Below are positions 1-7,213 of a stretch of DNA of 13,381 bases, piece after piece (the stretch's first letter is position 1; each line of letters starts with the position of its first letter). Made by a program: the position numbers and the translations under genes. This DNA is from an uncultured Clostridium sp. (GTDB lineage: Bacteria > Bacillota_A > Clostridia > TANB77 > CAG-508), in contig CAJKKA010000037.1 of assembly GCA_905200315.1 (NCBI GenBank), positions 1 through 13,381 of the forward strand, read 5' to 3'. Below the pieces are notes generated by a model. That model worked only from the letters and a program-made list of their open reading frames with translations. It was not told where the DNA came from and ran no database searches.

Positions 1-667
1 TTAGAATTTGTTCTGCTACATTTATATCTTCTGGATTAGTTATTTTTTTATTTTCATAAGAACCTAAAACCATTGTAACTTCCTGACCTAAAAATTCAAC
101 TAACATTGAATCATCAGTTCCATAAAAATTCTTGCTATATGCATTTTCATATGCTCTAATTATTAAGTCTTTATCGAAAGTTTGAGGTGTTTGAGCTGAC
201 CATAAAGTTTGTCTAGATGGTGTACTTTTTACTACTCCATTTTCAACCACTTTTATTGTGTCCCTAACTGGCACTCCAACTACTGCGGCCTTTTTATTTT
301 TTGCTACTTGTATTGTCTCATTTATTATTGCATGGCTTACAAATGGTCTAGCACCATCATGGATTAAGACTATATCACTATTTGAATCTAATTTTTTTAA
401 TCCATTGTAAATTGAATCTTGTCTTTCTTTCCCACCATAAGCTATTTTTATATCTCTAAAATCATATTTATCTAATATTTCATGCTCAAAAAAATATTCC
501 TCTTCCTCTCTTATACAGACAATTATCTCGTCTATATTTTCATTGCTATAGAAAACATCTATCGTATGAGCTATCATTTCTTTTTCGTCTAATTTTATAT
601 ATTGTTTATTTATGTCTAGATTCATTCGTCTTCCGCTTCCTGCAGCAACAATAACAACACTATTCAT
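1..667 (-). CDS. ispD: 2-C-methyl-D-erythritol 4-phosphate cytidylyltransferase IspD (3' end cut by window edge)
   Basis: Cytosolic enzyme of the MEP isoprenoid pathway: MEP + CTP gives CDP-methylerythritol + PPi. I translated 222 codons from ATG 667 with no stop; the family is about 230 residues, so only a few codons are missing beyond base 1. Visible IspD signatures are the N-terminal nucleotide-binding AAGSGRRM (residues 8-15), KQY (21-23), HDGARPF (103-109), VPVRDTIK (132-139), RQTLWSAQTPQ (152-162), TDDSM (184-188) and NPED (211-214). An AGAGGTG ribosome site lies six bases before the ATG. It is separated by about 500 bp and a terminator from the E1 beta gene upstream and has its own tandem promoters. 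In Bacillus the upstream neighbour is yacL, which here lies 11.5 kb away. The family call is secure. Confidence 0.96.
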   Translation of the reverse strand, partial: MNSVVIVAAGSGRRMNLDINKQYIKLDEKEMIAHTIDVFYSNENIDEIIVCIREEEEYFFEHEILDKYDFRDIKIAYGGKERQDSIYNGLKKLDSNSDIVLIHDGARPFVSHAIINETIQVAKNKKAAVVGVPVRDTIKVVENGVVKSTPSRQTLWSAQTPQTFDKDLIIRAYENAYSKNFYGTDDSMLVEFLGQEVTMVLGSYENKKITNPEDINVAEQIL

Positions 668-765
668 AATTTCACCTCTTTAAATTCTAATTATCCATGC
701 GTCATAAAAGGACCTCTTATAAATACAGGTCTCCATTATTTTTTGTATATATTTATTCTTTATTC

Positions 766-794
766 ATTATAGTTAAAATAAAAATTTTTTTCAA
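766..794 (-). promoter_or_regulatory. Proximal ispD promoter (sigma-A type)
   Basis: On the minus strand, TTGAAA (794-789), a 17-base spacer and a perfect TATAAT (771-766). Transcription would start near base 759, giving a leader of about 90 nt before the ispD ATG at 667. Base composition makes chance -10 boxes common, but the -35, the spacing and the position all agree. Confidence 0.7.
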
Positions 795-908
795 ATAATT
801 ATATTCATAGTCTGCCAATTTAAAATAAAATTTGCAATTTATCTCCATTTATATTTAGGCATTTTTCACAAATTTTAATAAATATTTTCTTTTATTTTTA
901 TAAACTTA

Positions 909-937
909 ATAATATATCTATTTTTTAAATATGTCAA
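909..937 (-). promoter_or_regulatory. Distal ispD promoter (sigma-A type)
   Basis: On the minus strand, a consensus TTGACA (937-932), a 17-base spacer and TATTAT (914-909). The start would be near base 902, giving a leader of about 235 nt to ispD that also runs through the proximal promoter. In the 502-bp gap between ispD and E1 beta (668-1169) I see these two promoters, the E1 terminator and otherwise only very AT-rich DNA. Confidence 0.68.
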
Positions 938-1114
938 TGATTATTTATTGTTTTTCAATAAATTTTTATTGTTTTTGGATATTTTTGAATTTTTCACATA
1001 GTTTTAACAAACGAATTAAACTTCCTTACTCTTTAGTTATATTTACGAATTATTTTATTAAAAATTGACTCTACTTTTGTTTAATATTTTTTACATTTTT
1101 ATTTCTATAAATAA

Positions 1115-1158
1115 AAATAAAGATCTCCAATTCTTTATAAAATTGAAAATCTTTATTT
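1115..1158 (-). terminator. Terminator of the E1 alpha/beta operon
   Basis: Inverted repeat with 18-base arms (1115-1132 and 1141-1158, two mismatches in the middle, 8-base loop), starting 12 bases after the E1 beta stop. On the minus strand the second arm runs into a T-rich stretch (TTTATTTTTATTT). It separates the E1 operon from ispD. Confidence 0.8.
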
Positions 1159-1169
1159 AACTTCTACAT

Positions 1170-2156
1170 TTATCTATTAATTAATGATTTAATTTCCTCT
1201 ACTATTTCATCAGTATCTGGCACAACTGCCTTTTCTAATTGAGGATTATATGGTATTGGAACATCTTTACCAGCTAATCTTTTAATTGGTGCTTTTAAAT
1301 AGTCAAAAGCTTCACTTTCAACTATTGAAGCCGAGATTTCTCCTCCTAATCCTCCTGTTTTTGATGCTTCATGAACTATTAATGCTCTTCCTGTTTTACA
1401 GACACTTTTTATAATAGTTTCTTTATCCATTGGATATAAAGTTCTTAAATCTATTATTTCAGCATCTATACCTTGAGCTTTTAAAATTTCTGCTGCTTTT
1501 TCGCATCTTTCTAACATTCTTCCGTAAGTTACTACTGTAATATCCGAACCTTCTTTTGTTATATTAGCTTTTCCTAATTCTATTACGTAATCTTCTGTTG
1601 GAACTAATCCAGTAGTTTTATATAATAATTTATTTTCATAGAAAATTACCGGATTATTATCTCTTATAGCTGCTTTTAATAATCCTTTCGCATCGGCTGG
1701 AGTTGATGGTGCAACAACTTTAAGCCCTGGTATATGACACATCCAAGCTTCTAAACATTGTGAGTGCTGTGCAGCTGCTCCAGTCCCTGATCCTCCTGGG
1801 CATCTAACTACCATTGGAACCTGAACCTTTCCACCAAACATATATCTCATTTTTGCCGCTTGATTTACTATTACGTCCATTGCTATTGTTATAAAATCAC
1901 TGAACATAATTTCCATTATTGTTCTTAAACCAGTTGCAGCTGCTCCTGCCGCACATCCTGCTATTGCCGCTTCTGAAATTGGTGTATCTCTTACTCTCTC
2001 TTCTCCAAATTCTTCTATCATTCCATAGGAAACTCCGAAACCACCGCCATAGACACCTATATCTTCACCTAGAAAAATGATATCTTCGTCCCTTCTCATT
2101 TCTTCAACCATAGCTTCTCTTAGGGCTTCTTTATATGTTATTTCCTTCATTTGCAT
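1170..2156 (-). CDS. acoB: TPP-dependent dehydrogenase E1 component, beta subunit (acetoin dehydrogenase type)
   Basis: Beta half of an alpha2-beta2 thiamine-diphosphate E1 enzyme of the pyruvate/branched-chain/acetoin dehydrogenase family, cytosolic. The 328 residues match the family length. Seen: LGEDIG (29-34), the TPP-activating glutamate in [10 protein letters not shown] (Glu62), [18 protein letters not shown] (121-138, His131), an NPVIFYENK stretch, and a C-terminal transketolase-C domain with DLRTLYPMD and HEASKTGG. The [10 protein letters not shown] version recalls acetoin dehydrogenase AcoB rather than PDH, where GxxHSQ forms are usual. ATG 2156 was chosen because GAGGAGG lies seven bases upstream; a longer reading from TTG 2174 would translate the ribosome site. 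It follows E1 alpha by 36 bp and is last in the operon. No lipoyl E2 or E3 gene follows, so its partner is missing here. The substrate (acetoin, a 2-oxoacid or a deoxyketose phosphate) cannot be fixed from sequence. Confidence 0.9.
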   Translation of the reverse strand: MQMKEITYKEALREAMVEEMRRDEDIIFLGEDIGVYGGGFGVSYGMIEEFGEERVRDTPISEAAIAGCAAGAAATGLRTIMEIMFSDFITIAMDVIVNQAAKMRYMFGGKVQVPMVVRCPGGSGTGAAAQHSQCLEAWMCHIPGLKVVAPSTPADAKGLLKAAIRDNNPVIFYENKLLYKTTGLVPTEDYVIELGKANITKEGSDITVVTYGRMLERCEKAAEILKAQGIDAEIIDLRTLYPMDKETIIKSVCKTGRALIVHEASKTGGLGGEISASIVESEAFDYLKAPIKRLAGKDVPIPYNPQLEKAVVPDTDEIVEEIKSLINR

Positions 2157-2192
2157 ACTTAATCCTCCTCGCAAATTTTCTCCTTACATAGA

Positions 2193-3155
2193 CTAATCAG
2201 CGTATATATCCTCTTCTAATATGTCTAATGATGGCTCTGGACTATTCATTCCGAATTCTACCGCTTCTTCAATTATTTTTTCAACTTCTAATTCTAATGC
2301 TTGTAATTCTTCTTCACTTGCATAACCTAATTCTAATATTTTATTTCTCAATTTTATAAGCCCATCTTTTTCTTTCCATGAATCTATTTCTTCTTGAGTT
2401 CTATAAAGATTTTTATCTGACTTAGAATGTCCTGCCCATCTATATGTTTTTGCTTCAACTAGTACTGGTCCTTCACCTTTTCTACATATTTCAGCTGCTT
2501 TTTTAACTGTTTCATAAACAGCTACTGCATCATATCCATCAACTATAAAACTTTGTATTCCATAACTTGATGCTCTATCAGCAACATTTTTCACGTTCAT
2601 TACTTTTGTATGAGGTGTAGACATTCCATATAAATTATTTTCACAATAAAAAATGACTGGTAATTTCCACACAGAAGATAGATTTACACCCTCATGGAAT
2701 GAACCTTCATTTGATGCACCATCACCAAAAGAACATAAAACTATTTTGCCAGTCTTTTTGTATTTTTGTGTAAGAGCTGCCCCGGGTGCTAATGTTAATC
2801 CTCCCCCAACAACTCCATTTGAGCCTAAATTCCCTGAATCAACATCTACTATATGCATTGATCCGCCTTTTCCTTTACAGAATCCTGTAGCTTTTCCCAT
2901 TAACTCTGCCATCATTTTATTTAAGTCTATTCCCATTCCAATAGACATAGCATGCCCTCTATGAGTTAATGTAACTAAATCCCCGTCTTCAAGTGCCATA
3001 ACAGCCGGAACTCCTGATGCTTCTTGCCCTATAGATAGATGTGTTGTTCCATGAATCATGCCTTTTGCGAAAAATTCGCTTACTTTTTCTTCAAATTTTC
3101 TAACTTGATCCATCCTCTTATACATCTCAAGCATTATTTCTTTTGAAATTGACAT
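2193..3155 (-). CDS. acoA: TPP-dependent dehydrogenase E1 component, alpha subunit (acetoin dehydrogenase type)
   Basis: Alpha half of the E1 heterotetramer; with the beta subunit it would bind thiamine diphosphate-Mg and cleave or decarboxylate a keto substrate, leaving an acyl group for a lipoyl E2. The 320 residues are full length. The TPP motif starts at GDG (144-146) and ends at ENN (172-174). Other marks are THRGHAM (64-70), GKGGSMH (95-101) and the E1 alpha loop YRWAGHSKSD (238-247). In PDH this loop is usually YRxHGHS, so the first His is Ala here; the tryptophan version with GHSKSD is what I recall from acetoin dehydrogenase AcoA. ATG 3155 has GGAGGG six bases upstream. First gene of a two-gene operon (36 bp to E1 beta), with promoters in the AT-rich gap upstream. 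No E2 or E3 gene is present in the window. Confidence 0.9.
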   Translation of the reverse strand: MSISKEIMLEMYKRMDQVRKFEEKVSEFFAKGMIHGTTHLSIGQEASGVPAVMALEDGDLVTLTHRGHAMSIGMGIDLNKMMAELMGKATGFCKGKGGSMHIVDVDSGNLGSNGVVGGGLTLAPGAALTQKYKKTGKIVLCSFGDGASNEGSFHEGVNLSSVWKLPVIFYCENNLYGMSTPHTKVMNVKNVADRASSYGIQSFIVDGYDAVAVYETVKKAAEICRKGEGPVLVEAKTYRWAGHSKSDKNLYRTQEEIDSWKEKDGLIKLRNKILELGYASEEELQALELEVEKIIEEAVEFGMNSPEPSLDILEEDIYAD

Positions 3156-3217
3156 ACTTTCCCTCCTATAACTTATTTGTATTTTCGTTAGCCAACTTTA
3201 GTATGAATTTTAATTGA

Positions 3218-3246
3218 TTTATAATAATATCATTCTTTTATTTCAA
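3218..3246 (-). promoter_or_regulatory. Candidate proximal promoter of the E1 operon
   Basis: On the minus strand, TTGAAA (3246-3241), 17 bases and TATAAA (3223-3218), placing a start about 55-60 bases before the E1 alpha ATG. The DNA is so AT-rich that chance matches are likely; this is the weaker of two candidates in the gap 3156-3531. Confidence 0.45.
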
Positions 3247-3366
3247 ATATATTAAACTATTATTTCTATAATACAAACATTTTCCTGATTATTTATATAT
3301 ATCTTAATTTATCCATTTTTATAGTTAATACTTATAATATTTTTGTATTTGTTCTTTTTTAAAAAC

Positions 3367-3395
3367 ATTGTAATATTAGCAATATTATTTGTCAA
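3367..3395 (-). promoter_or_regulatory. Distal promoter of the E1 operon with an internal palindrome
   Basis: On the minus strand, a perfect TTGACA (3395-3390), 17 bases and TACAAT (3372-3367), just beyond the terminator of the regulator gene. It implies a leader of about 200 nt to E1 alpha. The spacer and the edge of the -10 carry a palindrome, AATATTAGCAATATT (3372-3386), well placed for a repressor; the adjacent SorC-type regulator is the natural candidate. Regulation is inferred. Confidence 0.65.
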
Positions 3396-3461
3396 TATCG
3401 TTAACTCTTAAACACTTTCTTATAATTATAAAACATTTATTACAAGTTATTTTCATACAAT

Positions 3462-3503
3462 AAAAAAGTATAGCAAATAAAAATCTAATCTACTATACTT
3501 TTA
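3462..3503 (-). terminator. Terminator of the SorC-type regulator gene
   Basis: Ten-base perfect inverted repeat (AAAAGTATAG at 3464-3473 with CTATACTTTT at 3493-3502) about 30 bp after the regulator stop. On the minus strand the second arm ends in a run of T (ACTTTTTTATTG). It isolates the regulator from the E1 operon. Confidence 0.75.
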
Positions 3504-3531
3504 CTCTATTCTATTCATTTTTTATTTATGA

Positions 3532-4488
3532 TTAAAGCTGATAGTCTAATAATGCTTTAGCTAAACTATAATTAACAGCCAAAACATTTACATAATTACC
3601 ATTAATTGCACCTATGACTGCGTTTAATTTTTCTATTCCACACGCTATACCAACTACTTTATCTACATCTCTTAATTTTTCTATATTCATTCCGAAAACA
3701 CATTTATTATATTCGTAATTTTGTATGTTTCCATCTATATCATATACATTTAAGCATATATCCCCTGCTGCTTTTCTTTCTTTAAACGTTTCAATATCTT
3801 TAGAATTAAAATATCCATTTTTTATAACATTAGAATTTTCATCTATCGGACTTCCTATTCCGACTACTGCTATGTTCATCTTGTCCATTGCTTTGAATAC
3901 ATCTTTTATATTTTTATCTTGTCTAAGTATATTTATAATATTTTCATTTGATACTATAGCTGGCCCATGTAATAATTTAAATTTTCCACCCATACCTTTG
4001 CTAAGTTCTACAACTAATTGGTTTGAGTGTGTCGTCATATCAGCTTCACCAATTCCTCCTACTAGTGGTATAAACTCTATTTTATTAAATCTTTTTACCT
4101 TGGCATACTGTGGTATCATTTTTAAAGTTGTTCCCATAGAAACACCTATTATATCTCCTTCTTGTATAATTCGATATAAGTATTTAGCTACCTCAGCCCC
4201 TAATTCTTCTTTTTGAAAAATATCATCATGCTTATCTTCAACTACGATTGCTTCTTTTAATCCAAATTTCTCTTCTAATTCTCGTTCTAATTTATAACAA
4301 TTTTGTTCTTGTGGTCCTACAATTTCTATTCTTAGATATCCTCTTTCCTTTGCTTCTTTAAGAAGTTTAGAAACTGTCGGTCTTGAAATTCCTAGCTTTT
4401 GTGCTATTTCATTTTGTCCCATTTCATTTTCATAATACATAACGCAACATTTAAGCATTAATCGTGTATCACCCAATATCTTTTTCAT
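3532..4488 (-). CDS. SorC/DeoR-type sugar-phosphate-responsive transcriptional regulator
   Basis: 318-residue DNA-binding regulator. The N terminus has a helix-turn-helix (about residues 25-47, QNEIAQKLGISRPTVSKLLK). The remainder is a SorC-family sugar-binding domain, similar in fold to sugar-phosphate isomerases, with GVSMGTTL (115-122), PLVGGIGEAD (141-150), HGPAIV (174-179), VVGIGSP (208-214) and a C-terminal GIACGIEKLNAVIGAI. Characterised relatives (SorC, Bacillus DeoR, CggR) sense phosphorylated sugars. ATG 4488 is preferred over an in-frame GTG at 4506 because GGGGGA lies seven bases before the ATG and the GTG has no visible site. It lies between the PTS operon and the E1 operon, so it may control either or both. 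The effector is unknown; a PTS product or a later phosphate intermediate is likely. Confidence 0.88.
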   Translation of the reverse strand: MKKILGDTRLMLKCCVMYYENEMGQNEIAQKLGISRPTVSKLLKEAKERGYLRIEIVGPQEQNCYKLERELEEKFGLKEAIVVEDKHDDIFQKEELGAEVAKYLYRIIQEGDIIGVSMGTTLKMIPQYAKVKRFNKIEFIPLVGGIGEADMTTHSNQLVVELSKGMGGKFKLLHGPAIVSNENIINILRQDKNIKDVFKAMDKMNIAVVGIGSPIDENSNVIKNGYFNSKDIETFKERKAAGDICLNVYDIDGNIQNYEYNKCVFGMNIEKLRDVDKVVGIACGIEKLNAVIGAINGNYVNVLAVNYSLAKALLDYQL

Positions 4489-4533
4489 AATTTCCCCCAA
4501 TTTCACCTAAAAATTTATATATCTATAATCTAG

Positions 4534-4568
4534 AGAAGGCTGTCTCAAATTAATTGAAACAGCCTCTT
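4534..4568 (-). terminator. Hairpin after the PTS operon, probable terminator
   Basis: Strong imperfect inverted repeat: on the minus strand AGAGGCTGTTTCAA, a short TTAA-type loop, then TTGAGACAGCCTTCT (one bulge and one G-U wobble). It lies about 115 bp after srlE and 45 bp before the regulator ATG. No clean T run follows (TTCTCTAGATT), so termination may be partial or the hairpin may serve another role. Between it and srlE is a small palindrome, TTGAATAAGAATTCAA (4631-4646). Confidence 0.5.
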
Positions 4569-4681
4569 AGTATTTTCAAAATCTTTTAATTCGGAATTTA
4601 TTTTTATATATATTTTTTTAATTTGATACCTTGAATTCTTATTCAATGTATTTTAATTTAAATTTGTATTTTTAGATTTTA

Positions 4682-5704
4682 TTAAAATAATCCAAAACTT
4701 GCAAAATAAGCTATTACAACTGCTACTGGTCCAGTTATTACTCTTGAGAATAATACTGCAGGAACACCTATTTCAACAGTTTCTGCTTCTGCTTCTGAAA
4801 GTGATAAACCAACTGGAACGAAGTCACCACCAACTTGTGCGTCTATTGCGAATAATGCTGGTAAAGCGAATCTTGGTTCTATACCACCTTGAGCTATTTG
4901 GTTACCTAATAAAACACCTATGATTTGAGCTATAACTGCCCCTGGTCCTATAAGTGGAGATATAAATGGTAGTGCACAGAATAAAGATATAACTAACATT
5001 CCTGGTAATGATGATGCTAATGGAGATATTGTGTTTGCTAACCATTCCCCTACACCTGTACCGTTGATTATACCAACTATTAATGATACGAATATCATGA
5101 ATGGTAATATATTTGTTATAGTAGTTTGAACTGCTTCTCTTGCTGCTTGATAGAATATCGAAACTACATTACCAACACCTTTACCTAATCTAGTTAAGAA
5201 TCCTTCTTTTGCAACTTCACCATATTTTTCTTGAGCTGCTGCTTTCTTTTCTAGGTATTCTTCTCTAGTCATTTTTGAAGATCCTTCTGATGGTGTTTCA
5301 TCTGCTGGTTCAGTAGCAGGAACTGCACTTCCATCACAATATTCTACATCAGATTCTTTTACATCTGAAACATATATTTCTTCTGTTATGAATTTTGCTA
5401 AAGGACCAGATTTTCCAACTGAAGTTAAGTTTACTGTGAATATACCTTTTTTAGGATAAACACCACATCTAGCAGTACCACCACAGTCTACTATTGCTAA
5501 TATAACTTCTTCATCTGGTATAGTAGTTTTAAATCCATCTACTAATTCACAACCAGTCATTTTTGCTATATGTTGAGCCAGTGGAGGGAATCCTCCTCCT
5601 GTTACAACTAATATTTTATTTTTTGTTTCTGTTGGAACTATAGTTAAAGGTCCGCCCCAACCATTAGCCCCTCTATTTATTTTAATTGCTTTATATTCAC
5701 TCAT
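4682..5704 (-). CDS. srlE: PTS glucitol/sorbitol-type transporter subunit EIIB-C (SrlE)
   Basis: Membrane part and phosphocarrier of a glucitol-family PTS. The 340 residues have an N-terminal EIIB domain (about 1-125) beginning MSEYKAIKINRGANGWGG, with the phosphocysteine motif IVDCGGTARCGVYPKK (71-86; Cys74 by position is the likely phosphorylated residue). A charged linker follows (about 130-175), then a hydrophobic domain with segments near 192-215, 235-270 and 320-338, plus the conserved LPALFAIDAQVGGDFVPVG (281-299). ATG 5704 has GGGAGGT just upstream; the TTG at 5725 would translate that site. It follows srlA by 24 bp and ends the PTS operon. Family membership is secure. The substrate is not: no sorbitol-6-phosphate dehydrogenase gene is present, and the co-regulated oxidoreductase suggests another polyol. 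Confidence 0.95.
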   Translation of the reverse strand: MSEYKAIKINRGANGWGGPLTIVPTETKNKILVVTGGGFPPLAQHIAKMTGCELVDGFKTTIPDEEVILAIVDCGGTARCGVYPKKGIFTVNLTSVGKSGPLAKFITEEIYVSDVKESDVEYCDGSAVPATEPADETPSEGSSKMTREEYLEKKAAAQEKYGEVAKEGFLTRLGKGVGNVVSIFYQAAREAVQTTITNILPFMIFVSLIVGIINGTGVGEWLANTISPLASSLPGMLVISLFCALPFISPLIGPGAVIAQIIGVLLGNQIAQGGIEPRFALPALFAIDAQVGGDFVPVGLSLSEAEAETVEIGVPAVLFSRVITGPVAVVIAYFASFGLF

Positions 5705-5728
5705 CTTATTACCTCCCTTAATCAAACA

Positions 5729-6250
5729 CTATTTTGCTTGTTTTTTCATTAGCATTACTGTTATTCTTTCAGTAACTATACCCCTTATAAGGATAACAAC
5801 TACACCAACTAAGAAATATCTAACTGCAAGTTGACCTGTGCTTAATTCTAAAGCTGTAATACCTGCTGCTATACCTTGGTATACGAATAATTCACCAGCA
5901 TTTGCATGTGGGAATAAACCTGTAATTGGATGTACGAATGATACTGTTGCATCATAGTATGCTGGTTTGTATTTTTCTTCAACAAATTTACCAAAGTTGT
6001 AACACATAGGGTTTGTTAAGAAGAATACTGCTAATATTGGTAATATTGTATATCTTGTGATTACATTTTTAGAAGCTAAAGCTGCTAGTTTGTCGACTCT
6101 TTCTTGTCCTACTATTGCTATGATTGCATTTACTAAAGTGATTAAAACTAATAATGTTGGTAATATACCTGTTACTAATCCCATTAAGTTTTCTCCACCT
6201 AGATTAAATAATTTGATAAATGCTTCCGCGAAATTTGCAATTTGTTGCAT
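5729..6250 (-). CDS. srlA: PTS glucitol/sorbitol-type transporter subunit EIIC (SrlA)
   Basis: Integral membrane permease subunit of 173 residues, close to the length of E. coli SrlA. It has hydrophobic segments at about 25-48, 65-82 and 130-160, and family marks FFLTNPMCYNFGKFVEEKYKPAYYDA (in pieces, about 76-101), HPITGLFPHANAGELFVYQG (106-125) and the C-terminal RGIVTERIT. It begins at ATG 6250 behind GGGGGA. It is 210 bp downstream of the EIIA gene, with a stem-loop in the gap, and 24 bp upstream of srlE. Together with SrlE it forms the transport pore; specificity cannot be read from sequence alone. Confidence 0.95.
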   Translation of the reverse strand: MQQIANFAEAFIKLFNLGGENLMGLVTGILPTLLVLITLVNAIIAIVGQERVDKLAALASKNVITRYTILPILAVFFLTNPMCYNFGKFVEEKYKPAYYDATVSFVHPITGLFPHANAGELFVYQGIAAGITALELSTGQLAVRYFLVGVVVILIRGIVTERITVMLMKKQAK

Positions 6251-6306
6251 AAGATTTCCCCCTTTTATTTTATGATTTTAAATTTTACTGAAAAAGTCAA
6301 TTCTTG

Positions 6307-6320
6307 CGATATCGTTTTCC
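6307..6320 (-). promoter_or_regulatory. Possible cre-like site upstream of srlA
   Basis: The minus-strand 14-mer GGAAAACGATATCG fits the CcpA consensus TGWNANCGNTNWCA at 8 of 10 defined positions. It lies about 60 bp before the srlA ATG, inside the operon. Only weak evidence; it could be chance. Confidence 0.25.
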
Positions 6321-6359
6321 TTAATTATAAAAATAAATTTAACTTTTTCATTATTTTAT

Positions 6360-6403
6360 AAAGAGAATTTGGTGTGGAATTTTTATTTATCCAAATCCTC
6401 TTT
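6360..6403 (-). promoter_or_regulatory. Intercistronic stem-loop between srlB and srlA
   Basis: Thirteen-base inverted repeat (6360-6372 and 6391-6403, one mismatch, 18-base loop) in the 210-bp gap between EIIA and EIIC. No T run follows on the minus strand, so it is not a classical terminator. It may be a processing site or protect the EIIA message, uncoupling soluble EIIA from membrane subunit levels. Confidence 0.45.
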
Positions 6404-6460
6404 ATCTATCATATTTTCAATCTCAAATATCAATTATTGTATTTTTATTATAATTTTTCA

Positions 6461-6826
6461 TTATTCAAAAGTTATTACATCTCCAACTTTTACTTCTGGA
6501 ACTAAACCATCTACATGTAATTCCCCTGGTAGATTTGCTTTAGTATCTCCGTCAAATTTTATTGTACAATGCCCTAAATCTTTTAATGTTTTAAGTGCTA
6601 CATTTCCTACTGCTGTTACATTGAATTTTTTATCTCCTATTGTTAATACATCACCAGCTACTATGTCTTCTTTTAATTCTGTTACTGTATGTGCTATTGA
6701 TATGTCTTTTAAATCTGGATCTTGAACATCCTCATTGAATATTATTAATAAGTTTCCGTCTTCTGCAAGTTCTTGTACCATGCCACCTATTCCTGTTACT
6801 TTAGCTTGATATTTCATATTCTTCAT
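6461..6826 (-). CDS. srlB: PTS glucitol/sorbitol-type transporter subunit EIIA (SrlB)
   Basis: Soluble phosphocarrier of 121 residues that would take phosphate from HPr and pass it to EIIB of SrlE. Compared with E. coli SrlB it keeps the pattern IAH (44-46; His46 is the likely phosphorylated residue), VTAVGNVALKTLKDLGHCTIKFDG, LPGELHVDG and a C-terminal VKVGDVITFE. ATG 6826 lies four bases after AAGGAG; an in-frame ATG at 6817 would remove three residues and is possible. It is the first gene of the PTS operon here, whereas in E. coli EIIA follows srlA and srlE. Its upstream region is copy A of the duplicated promoter module shared with the oxidoreductase gene. Confidence 0.94.
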   Translation of the reverse strand: MKNMKYQAKVTGIGGMVQELAEDGNLLIIFNEDVQDPDLKDISIAHTVTELKEDIVAGDVLTIGDKKFNVTAVGNVALKTLKDLGHCTIKFDGDTKANLPGELHVDGLVPEVKVGDVITFE

Positions 6827-6904
6827 TCCTCTCCTTAAGTTATTTTTATATTTATCACTTTTTAATTTACATTTTGATTTATTACTGGTTTCTATTTTTA
6901 CATT

Positions 6905-7030
6905 TGTGAAACCGTTTTTCTTTATGTTTTAATTGTATAATAAGTCAATTTAATATTTAATACATTCTTTTTCCACCAAAAATTGAAAAAAATGTACTTT
7001 TAGTTTTAACTCAGAACATTTGTAAAAGTA
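6905..7030 (-). promoter_or_regulatory. Duplicated promoter module, copy A (drives the PTS operon)
   Basis: Aligns without gaps to 8626-8750 (offset 1720; about 92 of 120 identical by hand). On the minus strand: an upstream box of TTTTACAAATGTTC (7027-7014), a palindromic element (6961-6996, TACATT...AATGTA ends with C-T/G-A-rich arms), a weak -35 TATTAA (6962-6957), 17 bases, the -10 TATACA (6939-6934), and a cre-like GAAAAACGGTTTCA (6920-6907, 8 of 10 defined positions) just downstream of the inferred start. A weak -35 under a palindrome fits activator dependence; the cre position fits CcpA repression. The rest of the 387-bp gap 6827-7213 holds the 80-nt leader of srlB and the terminator of the oxidoreductase gene. 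Confidence 0.72.
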
Positions 7031-7112
7031 ATTGCACATTTCATACATGGTATTAAATTTTAATGTTCTGTTGTAAGTCTTAAATTATAAATTATACAAT
7101 TAATATTTAAGC

Positions 7113-7159
7113 AAAAAAAGATACGTGGCATATTCTAAGTACACCAACGTATCTTTTTT
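7113..7159 (-). terminator. Terminator of the SAF oxidoreductase gene
   Basis: Strong hairpin (arms 7113-7128 and 7144-7159, one mismatch, 15-base loop) about 55 bp after the stop. On the minus strand the second arm ends CACGTATCTTTTTTT. It makes the oxidoreductase a single-gene unit, so the PTS operon needs its own promoter, which fits copy A of the module immediately downstream. Confidence 0.9.
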
Positions 7160-7213
7160 CGGGTTTTATCTGTAATGAATGATTTACTTATTTTAGCTTT
7201 TTACTATAAACTA

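Noticed and set aside
709..734. GGACCT...AGGTCTCC inverted repeat in the ispD leader as a riboswitch or terminator
   Set aside because: Stem is short with mismatches and there is no T tail; no known riboswitch motif recognised.
753..848. 31-codon minus-strand open frame (ATG at 848) upstream of ispD
   Set aside because: No Shine-Dalgarno site, and it contains both the -35 and the -10 of the proximal ispD promoter; probably chance.
2653..2964. Plus-strand open frame opposite E1 alpha, and similar plus-strand frames at 3725-4216, 7513-8327 and 12679-13005
   Set aside because: They lie antisense to genes with clear family motifs, have no ribosome sites and show low-complexity translations rich in Leu, Ile or Ser expected from complementing such genes.
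3156..3460. Sigma-54 (-24/-12) promoter, as found before Bacillus acetoin operons
   Set aside because: No TGGCAC-N5-TTGC-like element was found before E1 alpha or before the PTS and oxidoreductase genes.
6941..6950. TTGACT in copy A as a -35 box
   Set aside because: Not conserved in copy B and no suitable -10 at 16-18 bp; the aligned TATTAA/TATA(C/A)A pair is shared by both copies.
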